A stretch of 42,412 nucleotides of DNA, from contig USAE01000008.1 of assembly GCA_900552655.1 (NCBI GenBank), positions 1-42,412 on the forward strand, given 5' to 3'. The stretch's first letter is position 1. Every line of letters starts with the position of its first letter. This DNA comes from an uncultured Clostridium sp. GTDB lineage: Bacteria > Bacillota > Clostridia > TANB77 > CAG-508. Made by a program: the position numbers and the translations under genes. Positions 1 to 8,357 of this stretch are shown one piece after another. Under the pieces are notes generated by a model. The model was not told where the DNA came from, ran no database searches, and was given only the letters and a program-made list of their open reading frames with translations.

Positions 1-32
1 TGCTAAAAGCAGAAAAAGGAGGTATAAATTTT

Positions 33-323
33 ATGAAGAAAAATTTATCGTTAAGACTAGATGAAGAAGATTATAAAAAACTTGAAGAACAAGCTAAAAT
101 ATTTAATGTTACTAAGAATGAATATGTAAGAATTTTAATAAGAAGAAATATGCTAGGAGATATTCAAGAATTAAACGAAAATTTAAAAGCTATTTATAGA
201 TTGTACATAGGTATTGGAAATAGCCTTAATCAGATAGCTAGAAAATGTAATAGTAAAACTATATCTGATTTTAGAGAAATTCAAAGGGAGCTTGATGAGC
301 TATGGCAATCTTTAAAGCAATAG
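33..323 (+). CDS. MobC-like mobilization accessory protein
   Basis: A 96-residue protein with a ribbon-helix-helix style N-terminus (MKKNLSLRLDEEDYKKLEEQ) and the C-terminal signature IGNSLNQIARKCN, which matches the G-x-x-LNQIAR-x-x-N motif of MobC-type relaxosome accessory proteins. Such proteins bind near oriT and help the relaxase open the DNA. A strong AAAGGAGG site precedes the ATG by about ten bases. The 3' end overlaps the relaxase start by 22 bases, so translation of the two is probably coupled. The cognate oriT, if present, should lie just upstream of the window edge. Family assignment rests on motif recognition. Confidence 0.8.
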   Translation: MKKNLSLRLDEEDYKKLEEQAKIFNVTKNEYVRILIRRNMLGDIQELNENLKAIYRLYIGIGNSLNQIARKCNSKTISDFREIQRELDELWQSLKQ

Positions 324-1234
324 ATAAATCAAGTAAAAAAGTTGGTGGAAGTAAAGGTGTTTTAGACTATGTAGGAAGAAAAGCAAATCAGACAGTTGGA
401 ATACTTTGTTCAGATAACTATAAAGAAGCTTTTAAAGACTTCCAAGATATTAAGGAATTTTATAACAAATTAGATGATAGACAATATAAGCATTTTACAC
501 ATAGTTTTAAGCCCAATGAAATAGATAATGATAAAGCCTTAGAAATGACTGTAAAATTATGTAAAGAATTTTTTCCTGAAAATCAAGTTTTTATAGCTCA
601 ACATACAGATAAAGCACATACCCATAATCATATTGTAGTAAACTCTGTAAATTTTGAAAATGGAGAGAAGTTTTATTACGAGAAAGAACAGTTTGAAAAA
701 TGGAGAGAAAGAGCAGATGAATTAGCTCAAGAATATGGACTAGAGCTTGTGGTAAAAACAGATAAAGTTCCAGAGATAGGAGAAGTAGTAGCAAAATCAA
801 GAAATACAAGAGAAGCAATAGAGAAAGCTTTAAACGGAGAAAAACCATGTGATATAGTTACTGCTGTTTTAGCTTATATTCAAGCAGGAGAAGAAGCAAA
901 AAATAAAGAAGATTTTACTAGAATTTTAAAAGAAAAAGGAGTAGAAATTAATTGGGGAGAAACAGTTAAAGAAGATGGCTCTATAAAATATAGAAAATAT
1001 ATTACTTTAACAGTTGATGAAGAACATAGAACAGGTAAGAAACCAACATTCAGATTAGAAAGTTTAAAAGAACAAATATATCACCCTGCTCTTGATACAG
1101 AAAAATTGAGAGAACATTTCAAAAATTTAGAAAAGCAAAAAGATATAGAAAAAATAAAAGAAAAATCAAAAGAAAACGTCTGGGAAAAAAGTTTTAAAGA
1201 AAGAAGTAAAAGTAATGATGGAATGGAAATATAA
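302..1234 (+). CDS. MOBP-type relaxase (Relaxase/MobA-VirD2 family)
   Basis: A 310-residue relaxase that would nick oriT and carry the DNA strand in conjugal mobilization. The metal-binding histidine motif is clear: H101-T-D-K-A-H106-T-H108-N-H110, followed by IVVN. A preceding HFTHSF motif (residues 64-69) is typical of the family. Y23 in LDYVGR is a candidate catalytic tyrosine, which is an inference. The C-terminal half is charged and helical, with no primase or helicase domain, so this is a short mobilization relaxase rather than a long conjugative one. It overlaps mobC by 22 bases and is followed after 11 bases by a membrane accessory gene. Confidence 0.85.
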   Translation: MAIFKAIDKSSKKVGGSKGVLDYVGRKANQTVGILCSDNYKEAFKDFQDIKEFYNKLDDRQYKHFTHSFKPNEIDNDKALEMTVKLCKEFFPENQVFIAQHTDKAHTHNHIVVNSVNFENGEKFYYEKEQFEKWRERADELAQEYGLELVVKTDKVPEIGEVVAKSRNTREAIEKALNGEKPCDIVTAVLAYIQAGEEAKNKEDFTRILKEKGVEINWGETVKEDGSIKYRKYITLTVDEEHRTGKKPTFRLESLKEQIYHPALDTEKLREHFKNLEKQKDIEKIKEKSKENVWEKSFKERSKSNDGMEI

Positions 1235-1245
1235 AGGAGGACTAC

Positions 1246-1812
1246 ATGGCAAATATATTTGACAGAGCAAATGACTTAAAAAATGAAGCAAAAGAAATAG
1301 AGAAAACATTAACTGAATTAAAGCTCACATCAGAAAGATTAGAAGAAATTCAAAAAGCTATATCAAAGGTAGAAAATTTAGACCCAACTTTAACAACAAT
1401 ATCAAGCGAGATTAAGAAGATAAAAAAAGAATATGAAACCATTGATGGAAAAGCTATTAGTAATGCCATAAACGACCTTATGACAAAGATATTTAATAGT
1501 TGGAAATTATGGCTTCTTTATATTCCTTTAGGAAGTTTTTTAATAGCTTTAACCATAATAACATATATGTATATATCATTTGGGAAAAAGTTTCAACAGC
1601 AAAATGAATTTTTAAATGATAGAATAGAGCTAATTTATAGAATGGAGTTATTAGATGATAAAAATTGGTATAATAAAGAGAATAAAACTAAATATCTTGG
1701 GGATAATAAGTGGATAAAAGAAAAAATAGAAGAACATCAAATGGAAATGCGAAATAAAAATTTATATTTAAATAGAGGAATGAGAGGATATAACCCATAT
1801 ATCGAATTTTAA
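1246..1812 (+). CDS. Coiled-coil, single-pass membrane protein of the mobilization module
   Basis: A 188-residue protein of no recognised family. Residues 8-75 are a heptad-rich charged coiled coil. One hydrophobic helix follows at about residues 83-108 (WKLWLLYIPLGSFLIAL...), and then a second charged helical segment. The C-terminus is rich in Asn, Arg and Tyr. It has an AAGGAGG site seven bases before its ATG and lies 11 bases after the relaxase. Its position and its coil-membrane-coil layout resemble the small membrane partners found in mobilization operons (MobB or MbeB/MbeD-like), but that is an inference from context, not from sequence similarity I can show. Confidence 0.6.
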   Translation: MANIFDRANDLKNEAKEIEKTLTELKLTSERLEEIQKAISKVENLDPTLTTISSEIKKIKKEYETIDGKAISNAINDLMTKIFNSWKLWLLYIPLGSFLIALTIITYMYISFGKKFQQQNEFLNDRIELIYRMELLDDKNWYNKENKTKYLGDNKWIKEKIEEHQMEMRNKNLYLNRGMRGYNPYIEF

Positions 1813-1839
1813 AATTGTAAAAAAAGGAAGAATTTTTTT

Positions 1840-1908
1840 ATGAAAAAAGGACATCATATTAATATACCAGTAACTTATTTGTTTAAACTAAGAGCAAGGA
1901 AGGTATAA
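1840..1908 (+). CDS. Possible 22-residue small ORF
   Basis: A tiny ORF starting MKKGHHINIPVTYLF, with an AAAGGAAG ribosome site ten bases upstream. It ends four bases before the CBS gene. The basic composition would fit a small regulator or the fragment of a larger gene at the edge of the mobilization module. It is too short to classify and may be a leader or remnant. Confidence 0.25.
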   Translation: MKKGHHINIPVTYLFKLRARKV

Positions 1909-1911
1909 TAA

Positions 1912-2352
1912 ATGAAAATTAAAGATTGCATGTGCAATAATATTTATTGTTGCTTGCCAAATTCTACTGTTACAGATTGTGCTAAAATTATGAATCAACA
2001 ACATGTAGGATGTATTCCAGTATGTGATGAGCAAAAAAATTTAGTTGGTATTATAACAGATAGAGATATAACTTTAAGATGTATTGCAAATAACAAAGAT
2101 TGTAATACAACAAAAGTTAGCGATATTATGACCTGTAATGTTTGTAGTTGCAATTTAGATGATGATGTAAAAATTGCCGAAAATAAAATGGCAGAAAATC
2201 AAGTAAGAAGAATTCCAATATTAGATAATAATAAAGTTGTAGGAATAATAACATTGGGAGATTTATCTAGAAATCAAGATATTAATGTTCAAAGTATATG
2301 TAATACTTTAGAAGACATTTGTTGTAATAAAACAAACAAAAATGCAGAATAA
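1912..2352 (+). CDS. Cysteine-rich tandem CBS-domain protein
   Basis: A 146-residue protein made of two CBS domains (about residues 1-60 and 68-130). The usual landmarks are present: GIITDRDITLR in the first domain, QVRRIPIL and VVGIITLGDLS in the second. CBS pairs usually bind adenosyl ligands and act as regulatory modules. This copy is unusual in carrying 15 cysteines (residues 6, 8, 13, 14, 23, 34, 38, 57, 64, 75, 78, 80, and three near the C-terminus), several as CxC or CC. Positions such as the usual IM in the opening DIM motif are replaced by Cys (DCMC). The Cys pattern suggests metal or redox sensing, but no partner domain is present. It probably stands alone, with a terminator directly behind it. 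Confidence 0.85.
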   Translation: MKIKDCMCNNIYCCLPNSTVTDCAKIMNQQHVGCIPVCDEQKNLVGIITDRDITLRCIANNKDCNTTKVSDIMTCNVCSCNLDDDVKIAENKMAENQVRRIPILDNNKVVGIITLGDLSRNQDINVQSICNTLEDICCNKTNKNAE

Positions 2353-2415
2353 TAGTATCTATAAGTTTAAGCTTAATTAATAATGTAAATTGCTAAAGAT
2401 ATTTTATGTGATTTC

Positions 2416-2464
2416 AAAAACCAAAAAAGAGAGTTTTCATTCTGAAGATTCTCTTTTGGTTTTT
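2416..2464 (+). terminator. Rho-independent terminator after the CBS gene
   Basis: A long stem pairs AAAAACCAAAAAAGAGA with TCTCTTTTGGTTTTT, with a two-base bulge and a loop of about 17 bases. The right arm itself ends in a T run. Because the left arm is A-rich it could also stop transcription arriving on the minus strand. Confidence 0.75.
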
Positions 2465-2565
2465 GACATAATAAAAATTATAATCGTACCTAAAAGATAT
2501 ATTATTGTAGCCAATAAAAGCGAAATTTTAAGCACTGCCCCAAAATCCAGAGTTATTCTAGTCAT
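2437..2565 (-). CDS. Possible 42-residue single-pass membrane microprotein
   Basis: On the minus strand an ATG at 2565 opens a 42-codon frame starting MTRITLDFGAVLK, with one hydrophobic helix (residues 13-33) and a charged end SKTKRESSE. The composition is protein-like and the stop falls in the loop of the terminator hairpin, whose arm would then also serve this gene. Against it, I see no ribosome site before the ATG, and the frame runs open only about 20 codons further upstream without another good start. It may be a decayed gene. Confidence 0.25.
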   Translation of the reverse strand: MTRITLDFGAVLKISLLLATIIYLLGTIIIFIMSKTKRESSE

Positions 2566-2606
2566 AAATAAGCAAAATATACATATAATAAGAATAGGAG
2601 GGGAAA

Positions 2607-3701
2607 ATGGTTGTAGAATTAAGTTATTTTACCAAGGTTGCAAAAAGAATTGCAATATTAGCAATAAGTGTAGTTATACTTGTTCTTTTATTTAAACTAA
2701 GTGTGTTTTACATGCCATTTTTAGTAGCGTTTATTATATCTTTAATATTAGAACATCCTATAAGATTTTTTATGAAAAAGTTTAATTTAAAGAGAAGGAC
2801 AAGTAGTATAATCATTTTTTTAATAGCAATTGCAATAATTACAGGAATGCTTGTATGGGGAATTTCTACGTTAGTATCTGAAGCCTCAAATTTAATGCAA
2901 GGAATTAATAATTATATAGATAAAGCATATGTACAAATAGAAAATATAACATCACAATTAGATGTAAAAAGATTACATTTGCCAGAACAAGTAGAAAAGA
3001 TTTTAGAAACATCGAATGATGACTTTTTTACTAATATTACAACATGGATAAAGTCGAGCTTGTCTAAGTTATTAGACTTTTTAATGGAGATTCCAACTAT
3101 TGCAATTTATACATCTATAACACTGGTGGCTTTATACTTTATGTGTGTAGACAAGGTATACATGGTAGATGAAATGGAACACCACTTTCCAACTAAATGG
3201 GTAAAAAAGATTGGAACACATATAAGAGAGATAACAAGTTCATTAGGTAATTATTTAAAAGCAGAATTTATATTAGTTTTTGTATCTTTTGTAATTTCTT
3301 TAATAGGTTTTTATTTATTAAACATTATTGGAATAAAAATAAATTATCCATTATTAATAGCTTTAGGAATAGCATTTGTAGATGCACTACCAATATTAGG
3401 CTCTGGAACTATAATGTTACCTTGGGCAGTAATAAGCGCTGCAGACGGAAATTTAGAACTTGCAATAGGAATACTGGCATTGTGGGGAATAATGTCTGTC
3501 GTAAGACAATTTTTAGAACCAAAGTTAGTAAGTAATAAGATAGGTATACACCCTATATTTACATTAATTGCAATGTATACAGGATTTAAATTTTTAGGGG
3601 TATGGGGTATGGTTTTAGGACCAATAATATTAATAATATTAAAGAATATTTTCAGTACTTTGATAGATAAAGGTGTTGTAAAAGCAATATTAGAAAGATA
3701 A
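2607..3701 (+). CDS. ytvI: AI-2E-family membrane protein, YtvI-like
   Basis: A 364-residue polytopic membrane protein of the AI-2E transporter family. Its closest resemblance is to the YtvI sporulation integral membrane protein of Bacillota. The N-terminal pair of helices (about residues 15-50) is followed by helices at about 60-85, an extracytoplasmic or cytoplasmic segment with an amphipathic stretch, and then a C-terminal bundle of five or more helices. The family landmark lies in the segment ALGIAFVDALPILGSGTIM and then RQFLEPKLVS. An AGGAGGGG site lies four bases before the ATG. The transported substrate is not known for this branch. It stands alone and ends against a palindromic repeat. 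Confidence 0.85.
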   Translation: MVVELSYFTKVAKRIAILAISVVILVLLFKLSVFYMPFLVAFIISLILEHPIRFFMKKFNLKRRTSSIIIFLIAIAIITGMLVWGISTLVSEASNLMQGINNYIDKAYVQIENITSQLDVKRLHLPEQVEKILETSNDDFFTNITTWIKSSLSKLLDFLMEIPTIAIYTSITLVALYFMCVDKVYMVDEMEHHFPTKWVKKIGTHIREITSSLGNYLKAEFILVFVSFVISLIGFYLLNIIGIKINYPLLIALGIAFVDALPILGSGTIMLPWAVISAADGNLELAIGILALWGIMSVVRQFLEPKLVSNKIGIHPIFTLIAMYTGFKFLGVWGMVLGPIILIILKNIFSTLIDKGVVKAILER

Positions 3702-3768
3702 ATAAAAATAGAGGAGGTTCCTAAAAGTTTATACTGGAAATGAGCAAAAAACTAAAGTTCGGAAAGAT

Positions 3769-3807
3769 AAAACCGGGATTTTAAGGACCGTCCCTTAATC
3801 CCGGTTT
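3769..3807 (+). repeat. Palindromic intergenic repeat, copy A
   Basis: A 39-base copy with perfect 11-base arms (AAACCGGGATT and AATCCCGGTTT) around the core TTAAGGACCGTCCCTT. It fills the gap between two convergent genes and so may also act as a bidirectional terminator. It belongs with copies at 19720, 22357, 24955 and 31325, and is closest to the copy at 22357, which has the same length. Confidence 0.85.
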
Positions 3808-3810
3808 GAA

Positions 3811-4344
3811 TTATGTTGTAGGAAGGTAGGATTCGTCTGGTGGATACACATATTCATCATTTGGTTTATCAATTTCTTTTAAAGAAGTAATTTGCAATTC
3901 TGGCATATCTCCATGGTAATCAACTTTTTTTATTGTACCAGTAACTTCTACCCATGTATTATCTGGATAATTCTTTATATCTTTAAACTCAGATAAAAAA
4001 CCTACAATAAGTGTTTGAAAGTCAGAACTAATTACCATATCACGTGCAAGAACAAATTGCTTATCTGTAAAATCGTAAGCTCTATAAATATAACCAGAAA
4101 ATTTATACGATTTTCCTACATAATCGTCTATGTGTTCGTGAGAATCTTTTAATATATTAGTATAATTTTGAGTGGTAAGCTCTATTACAGATGAAGAATT
4201 ATCTGATACATTAACATTATTTTTGGCAGAAGTAAACAGATTATAACAGCATACAGAAAAGACACTAAGAATGATAATAGTAACGACAACAAAAAATATC
4301 TTAAATAATAAGCTACCACTAACTTTAACATTATATATAAACAA
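3811..4344 (-). CDS. Membrane-anchored OB-fold protein resembling the YcgQ / TIGR03943 C-terminal domain
   Basis: A 177-residue protein with an N-terminal anchor (about residues 12-35) and a short Asn/Ser-rich linker. Its C-terminal domain (about residues 68-165) contains YVGKSYKFSGYI, FVLARDMVISSDFQT and WVEVTGTIKKV. That order matches the extracytoplasmic domain of YcgQ/TIGR03943 proteins, but the paired membrane permease-like half is absent. The start is a TTG at 4344, eight bases after GGAGGTG; no ATG lies near the N-terminus. The gene diverges from secA. Function is unknown, and the resemblance is recalled from the family rather than tested. Confidence 0.6.
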   Translation of the reverse strand: MFIYNVKVSGSLLFKIFFVVVTIIILSVFSVCCYNLFTSAKNNVNVSDNSSSVIELTTQNYTNILKDSHEHIDDYVGKSYKFSGYIYRAYDFTDKQFVLARDMVISSDFQTLIVGFLSEFKDIKNYPDNTWVEVTGTIKKVDYHGDMPELQITSLKEIDKPNDEYVYPPDESYLPTT

Positions 4345-4412
4345 AACAAATACACCTCCATTTATAAATAGTATGAAAAAACTTTCTTATATATGTTTTT
4401 TTCAATAAAATA

Positions 4413-4441
4413 TTGCGAAAAAACATATTTAGTGATATAGT
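4413..4441 (+). promoter_or_regulatory. Sigma-A promoter of secA
   Basis: TTGCGA and TATAGT are separated by exactly 17 bases, about 36 bases before the secA ATG. Position and spacing are ideal for a housekeeping promoter. Confidence 0.7.
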
Positions 4442-4476
4442 ACACATGATATTTATTTTTAGGAGGCAAAAGACGA

Positions 4477-7248
4477 ATGGGTGTATTTAAGAAAATCTTT
4501 AAATCATATAGTGAAAAAGAAGTAAAGAGAGTAATGCCTATAGTAGAGCAGATTAACAAACTAGAACCAGAAATGGAAAAATTAACAGACAAAGAACTAA
4601 CAGGGAAAACTGAATACTTGAAAAAGCAATTAGAAGAAGGAAAAACATTGGATGATATATTACCAGAAGCTTTTGCAGTGGTTAGGGAAGCGTCTAAAAG
4701 AGTTTTAGGACTAAGACATTTTGATGTTCAATTAATTGGTGGTATTATATTACACCAAGGTAGAATTTCAGAAATGAAAACAGGTGAAGGAAAAACTTTA
4801 GTTGCAACACTTCCAGCATATTTAAATGCATTAACAGGAAAAGGTGTGCATGTTATAACAGTAAATGATTACCTAGCAAAAAGAGATAGTGAATGGATGG
4901 GAAAACTATATAAATTCTTAGGACTTTCAGTAGGTCTTGTTGTTAATGGTTTAGAACCAGATCAAAGAAGAGAAGCATATGCAGCAGATATAACATATGG
5001 AACAAACAACGAATTTGGTTTCGACTATTTAAGAGATAATATGGTTTTATATAAAGAACAACTTGTTCAAAGAGAATTAAACTATGCAATAGTAGACGAA
5101 ATAGATAGTATTTTAATAGATGAAGCTCGTACACCACTTATTATATCTGGTAGAGCTAATAAATCATCAGAATTATATAAAAAGGCTGATGGATTTGTAA
5201 GAACATTAGATGCAAAAGTTATAGTTGAAGAAGATGTAAAAGATTATGACCAAGCAGAAGATAACGAAAAGTATGACTACATAGTAGACTTAAAAGCTAA
5301 GTCTGCATCATTAACACAAAAAGGTATTAAGAAAGCAGAAGAATATTTTAAATTAGAAAACTTTAACGATTTAGAAAATTCAGAAATAGTTCATAATGTT
5401 AACCAAGCATTACGTGCACATGGTGTTATGAAAAAAGATATAGACTACATTGTTAAAGATGGAGAAGTTTTAATTGTAGATGAATTTACAGGACGTATTA
5501 TGTATGGTAGAAGATACAACAATGGTTTACACCAAGCAATTGAAGCTAAAGAGCATGTAAAAATTGCAGACGAATCTAAAACATTAGCAACTATTACATT
5601 CCAAAATTACTTCAGAATGTATAATAAATTATCTGGTATGACAGGTACAGCAATGACAGAAGAATCTGAATTCCAAGAAATTTACCATTTAGATGTTGTT
5701 TCTATACCTACAAATAAGCCAATGATAAGAAAAGATACATCTGACATAATATACAAGAACGAAAAAGCTAAATTTAGAGCTGTTGTTCAAGATGTAAAAG
5801 AAAGTTACAAAAAAGGACAACCAGTATTAATTGGTACAGTTTCTATAGAGAAATCTGAAAAATTAAGCAAAATATTAACTAAAGAAGGTATAAAACATCA
5901 AGTATTAAACGCTAAAGCACATGAAAGAGAAGCTGAAATAATTGCACAAGCTGGTAAATATGGTGCTGTTACAATAGCAACAAATATGGCTGGTCGTGGT
6001 ACAGATATTATGCTTGGTGGAAATAGCGAATATTTAGCTAAGCAAGAAATGAAACGTATGAAATATGCTTCAGAAATGATAGAACAAGCTACAGCATTCA
6101 ATGAAACAGATGATCAAGACATTATTAATGCAAGAAAGAAATTTAGAGAATTAGTTAAAAAATACGACAAAGAAATAGAAGAAGAAAAACAAAAAGTTGT
6201 TGAAGCTGGTGGTTTAAAAATAATAGGTACAGAAAGACACGAATCAAGAAGAATAGATAACCAATTACGTGGACGTAGTGGTCGTCAAGGTGATCCTGGT
6301 TGCTCAAGATTCTACATTGGATTAGACGACAATTTAATGAAGATATTTGGTGGAGATGCTATTACAAAAGTATACGATAAACTAAATGCTTCTGAAGATT
6401 TACCAATAGAGTCTAGAATAATAACAAATGCTGTAGAAAATGCTCAAAAAAGAGTTGAAGGAAGAAACTTTAGCATAAGAAAAAATGTTTTAAAATATGA
6501 TGATGTTATGAATGCACAAAGAGAACTTATTTACAGACAAAGAAGAGAAGTTCTTGATGGTAAAGACTTAAAAGATAATATAGAAAAAATGTTTAATTCT
6601 ATAGTAGACAATGTTGTATCAACACATTTTAGTGCTGTAGATAATGAAAAAGTAAATAAAGAAGCTTTAATGCAAGATATTACAGATGTATTTGGAATTA
6701 CAGAACTAGAAAGCGTAAAGAAAGAAAATCCAGATGTAGTAGAAGTTTCTGAAGAACTAGCTAAAGTAGTTAGCGAAAAATATGCAGAAAAAGAAAAAGA
6801 CTTTGGCGAAAAAGAAATAAGAGAGCTTGAAAGAGTTGTTGTATTAAAAGTTGTTGATCAAAAATGGATGGATCATATAGACAATATGGAAGAATTAAAA
6901 AATGGTATTGGTCTTCGTGCTTATGGTCAAAAAGATCCTGTTGTTCAATATAGAATTGAAGGAACAGATATGTTCGACGAAATGAACGAAAACATTAGAT
7001 TAGATGTAGTTAAAATTCTTTCTCATGTTGAAAAAGTAGGAAATGTAGTTAGAACATCAAATGTTAAAGTAACAAATGAAGGTTTTGACGAAAGTGCAAT
7101 TAGTTTAGTAGAAGGAAAACTATCACAATCAGATAAAAACCATGTACAACAAACAATAGTAAATGATGGACCAAAAGTTGGAAGAAATGATCCATGTCCA
7201 TGCGGAAGTGGAAAGAAGTATAAGAATTGCTGTGGAAGAAACCAGTAA
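4477..7248 (+). CDS. secA: Preprotein translocase ATPase SecA
   Basis: A 923-residue SecA motor, which drives secretory proteins through SecYEG using ATP. The Walker A motif is MKTGEGKT (K106) and the DEAD-like box DEIDSILIDEARTPL begins at D207. The second helicase motor carries ATNMAGRGTDIMLGG and RIDNQLRGRSGRQGDPG. The C-terminus ends in the zinc-binding, SecB/ribosome-contacting motif CPCGSGKKYKNCC. The length is somewhat above the usual 800-900 residues. AGGAGGC precedes the ATG. It is transcribed alone from its own promoter and closed by a hairpin at 7264. No accessory secretion genes are adjacent. Confidence 0.98.
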   Translation: MGVFKKIFKSYSEKEVKRVMPIVEQINKLEPEMEKLTDKELTGKTEYLKKQLEEGKTLDDILPEAFAVVREASKRVLGLRHFDVQLIGGIILHQGRISEMKTGEGKTLVATLPAYLNALTGKGVHVITVNDYLAKRDSEWMGKLYKFLGLSVGLVVNGLEPDQRREAYAADITYGTNNEFGFDYLRDNMVLYKEQLVQRELNYAIVDEIDSILIDEARTPLIISGRANKSSELYKKADGFVRTLDAKVIVEEDVKDYDQAEDNEKYDYIVDLKAKSASLTQKGIKKAEEYFKLENFNDLENSEIVHNVNQALRAHGVMKKDIDYIVKDGEVLIVDEFTGRIMYGRRYNNGLHQAIEAKEHVKIADESKTLATITFQNYFRMYNKLSGMTGTAMTEESEFQEIYHLDVVSIPTNKPMIRKDTSDIIYKNEKAKFRAVVQDVKESYKKGQPVLIGTVSIEKSEKLSKILTKEGIKHQVLNAKAHEREAEIIAQAGKYGAVTIATNMAGRGTDIMLGGNSEYLAKQEMKRMKYASEMIEQATAFNETDDQDIINARKKFRELVKKYDKEIEEEKQKVVEAGGLKIIGTERHESRRIDNQLRGRSGRQGDPGCSRFYIGLDDNLMKIFGGDAITKVYDKLNASEDLPIESRIITNAVENAQKRVEGRNFSIRKNVLKYDDVMNAQRELIYRQRREVLDGKDLKDNIEKMFNSIVDNVVSTHFSAVDNEKVNKEALMQDITDVFGITELESVKKENPDVVEVSEELAKVVSEKYAEKEKDFGEKEIRELERVVVLKVVDQKWMDHIDNMEELKNGIGLRAYGQKDPVVQYRIEGTDMFDEMNENIRLDVVKILSHVEKVGNVVRTSNVKVTNEGFDESAISLVEGKLSQSDKNHVQQTIVNDGPKVGRNDPCPCGSGKKYKNCCGRNQ

Positions 7249-7263
7249 TATCAAGGAACCGAG

Positions 7264-7295
7264 TAGAGTATATCAATAGGTATACTCTATTTTTG
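7264..7295 (+). terminator. Terminator of secA
   Basis: Perfect nine-base arms TAGAGTATA and TATACTCTA with an eight-base loop, followed by TTTTTG. It lies 16 bases after the secA stop. Confidence 0.85.
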
Positions 7296-7329
7296 TATGT
7301 AAAGTAAAGTGAACTGCATAGAATGAATG

Positions 7330-7378
7330 AGTAAAACAAAACTCCCCACTTCTCATTTTAAATGAAAAGTGGGGAGTT
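7330..7378 (-). terminator. Terminator of the minus-strand glycosyltransferase
   Basis: Perfect 12-base inverted repeat AACTCCCCACTT / AAGTGGGGAGTT with a loop of about 15 bases. Read on the minus strand it is followed by TTTGTTTT. It starts six bases beyond the glycosyltransferase stop. Confidence 0.8.
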
Positions 7379-7384
7379 GCCACG

Positions 7385-8248
7385 TCAAACCTGAAAGGCG
7401 TCAGCAAGTTCAATTTTAAGTTCTTCTGGTAAAGATTCGTATTTTCCACGAAGACGTTTAGTATAATCTTCGTAAAAGAATGCAATGTCTAGTGAAGAAA
7501 CATTATCGAGCTTTGAGAAATTTTCAACTGCATACTTATATGCATAAATGAAATCTAAAGCCTTTTGCCTTTCTGAATCCAGACTGCAAGTATTTGTCAA
7601 ACTATTAAAATTGTTATAGGTATAATTGTAACCAACATACCCAATTGTTACAACTTTTTTAGATGCTGCAATCAGAACAGGAATAAGAGCAACGTCTTCA
7701 TAACATCTTAAGTCGATAGTAAATAAAACATTAGCAAAGACATTTCTTTTAAAGGCGAATAGCCAATAAAGTGCATACTTCTTTCCTGGAACAGACCACT
7801 GTTTTAAAACATCTAAACCAGTTTGAGAGACATTAAGATTTTCATCAAAATTGTATCTTTGATGATCCTTATGCTTTGCATCTCCAACAAGATTCGCCTG
7901 ATAACGAATAATATCAGGAAAATCGTGTTCTTCAACTGTTAAACTAAGTTCGTGAAGTAACTGAGGATTAATTGTATCATCAGAATCCACAAAAACTAGA
8001 TAATCGCCAGTTGCAAGAGCAATTCCTCTCCTCCTTGAATGTGAAACACCAGAATTTTCAAAATGATATGCATGGATATAGGAATATACAGTAGCATAAT
8101 CATCCAGAATTTGAGCTGTACCATCTGTAGATCCATCATCAATGAGGATAATCTCAAAGTTATGGTAGTTTTGTGCTAGAATACTATCAATGCACTTCCG
8201 AACATAACTTTTGGAATTATAACAAGGAACAATTACTGAAAACATCAT
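7385..8248 (-). CDS. GT2-family glycosyltransferase
   Basis: A GT-A fold glycosyltransferase of 287 residues. Family 2 landmarks are clear: FSVIVPCYNSKSYVRKCIDS at the N-terminus, IILIDDGSTDGT for nucleotide-sugar binding, and the metal-binding FVDSDD. It probably adds a sugar to a surface polysaccharide; the acceptor is unknown. I chose the ATG at 8248 because AGGAGGTG lies eight bases before it; an in-frame GTG at 8257 is part of that ribosome site. The gene has its own promoter facing away from the GH3 gene. Its coding strand is less A-rich and visibly higher in G+C than the neighbours, as is the ROK gene at 11757, which suggests acquisition from elsewhere. Confidence 0.88.
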   Translation of the reverse strand: MMFSVIVPCYNSKSYVRKCIDSILAQNYHNFEIILIDDGSTDGTAQILDDYATVYSYIHAYHFENSGVSHSRRRGIALATGDYLVFVDSDDTINPQLLHELSLTVEEHDFPDIIRYQANLVGDAKHKDHQRYNFDENLNVSQTGLDVLKQWSVPGKKYALYWLFAFKRNVFANVLFTIDLRCYEDVALIPVLIAASKKVVTIGYVGYNYTYNNFNSLTNTCSLDSERQKALDFIYAYKYAVENFSKLDNVSSLDIAFFYEDYTKRLRGKYESLPEELKIELADAFQV

Positions 8249-8273
8249 ACAATGCACCTCCTGAAAAACGTGA

Positions 8274-8304
8274 AGCTCTAATTAAGAGCTTGAACAATGT
8301 TCAA
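8274..8304 (-). promoter_or_regulatory. Two palindromes in the glycosyltransferase 5' leader
   Basis: AGCTCT-AATTA-AGAGCT (8274-8290) and TTGAACA-A-TGTTCAA (8290-8304) are perfect inverted repeats that touch at position 8290. They lie between the minus-strand promoter and the glycosyltransferase ribosome site. They may be repressor operators or small leader hairpins. No cognate regulator is identifiable in the window. Confidence 0.5.
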
Positions 8305-8320
8305 ATTGTTATAGACCAAA

Positions 8321-8349
8321 ATTATAACTTAAAAAGAGAAATGATTCAA
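8321..8349 (-). promoter_or_regulatory. Sigma-A promoter of the glycosyltransferase
   Basis: On the minus strand TTGAAT and TATAAT are separated by 17 bases. The -35 box is only eight bases from the -35 box of the divergent GH3 promoter. Confidence 0.75.
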
Positions 8350-8357
8350 GGGAATTA

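Noticed and set aside
2390..2695. A 101-codon plus-strand frame overlapping the start of ytvI
   Set aside because: It begins at a TTG without a ribosome site, reads through the terminator hairpin and overlaps the well-supported ytvI start in another frame.
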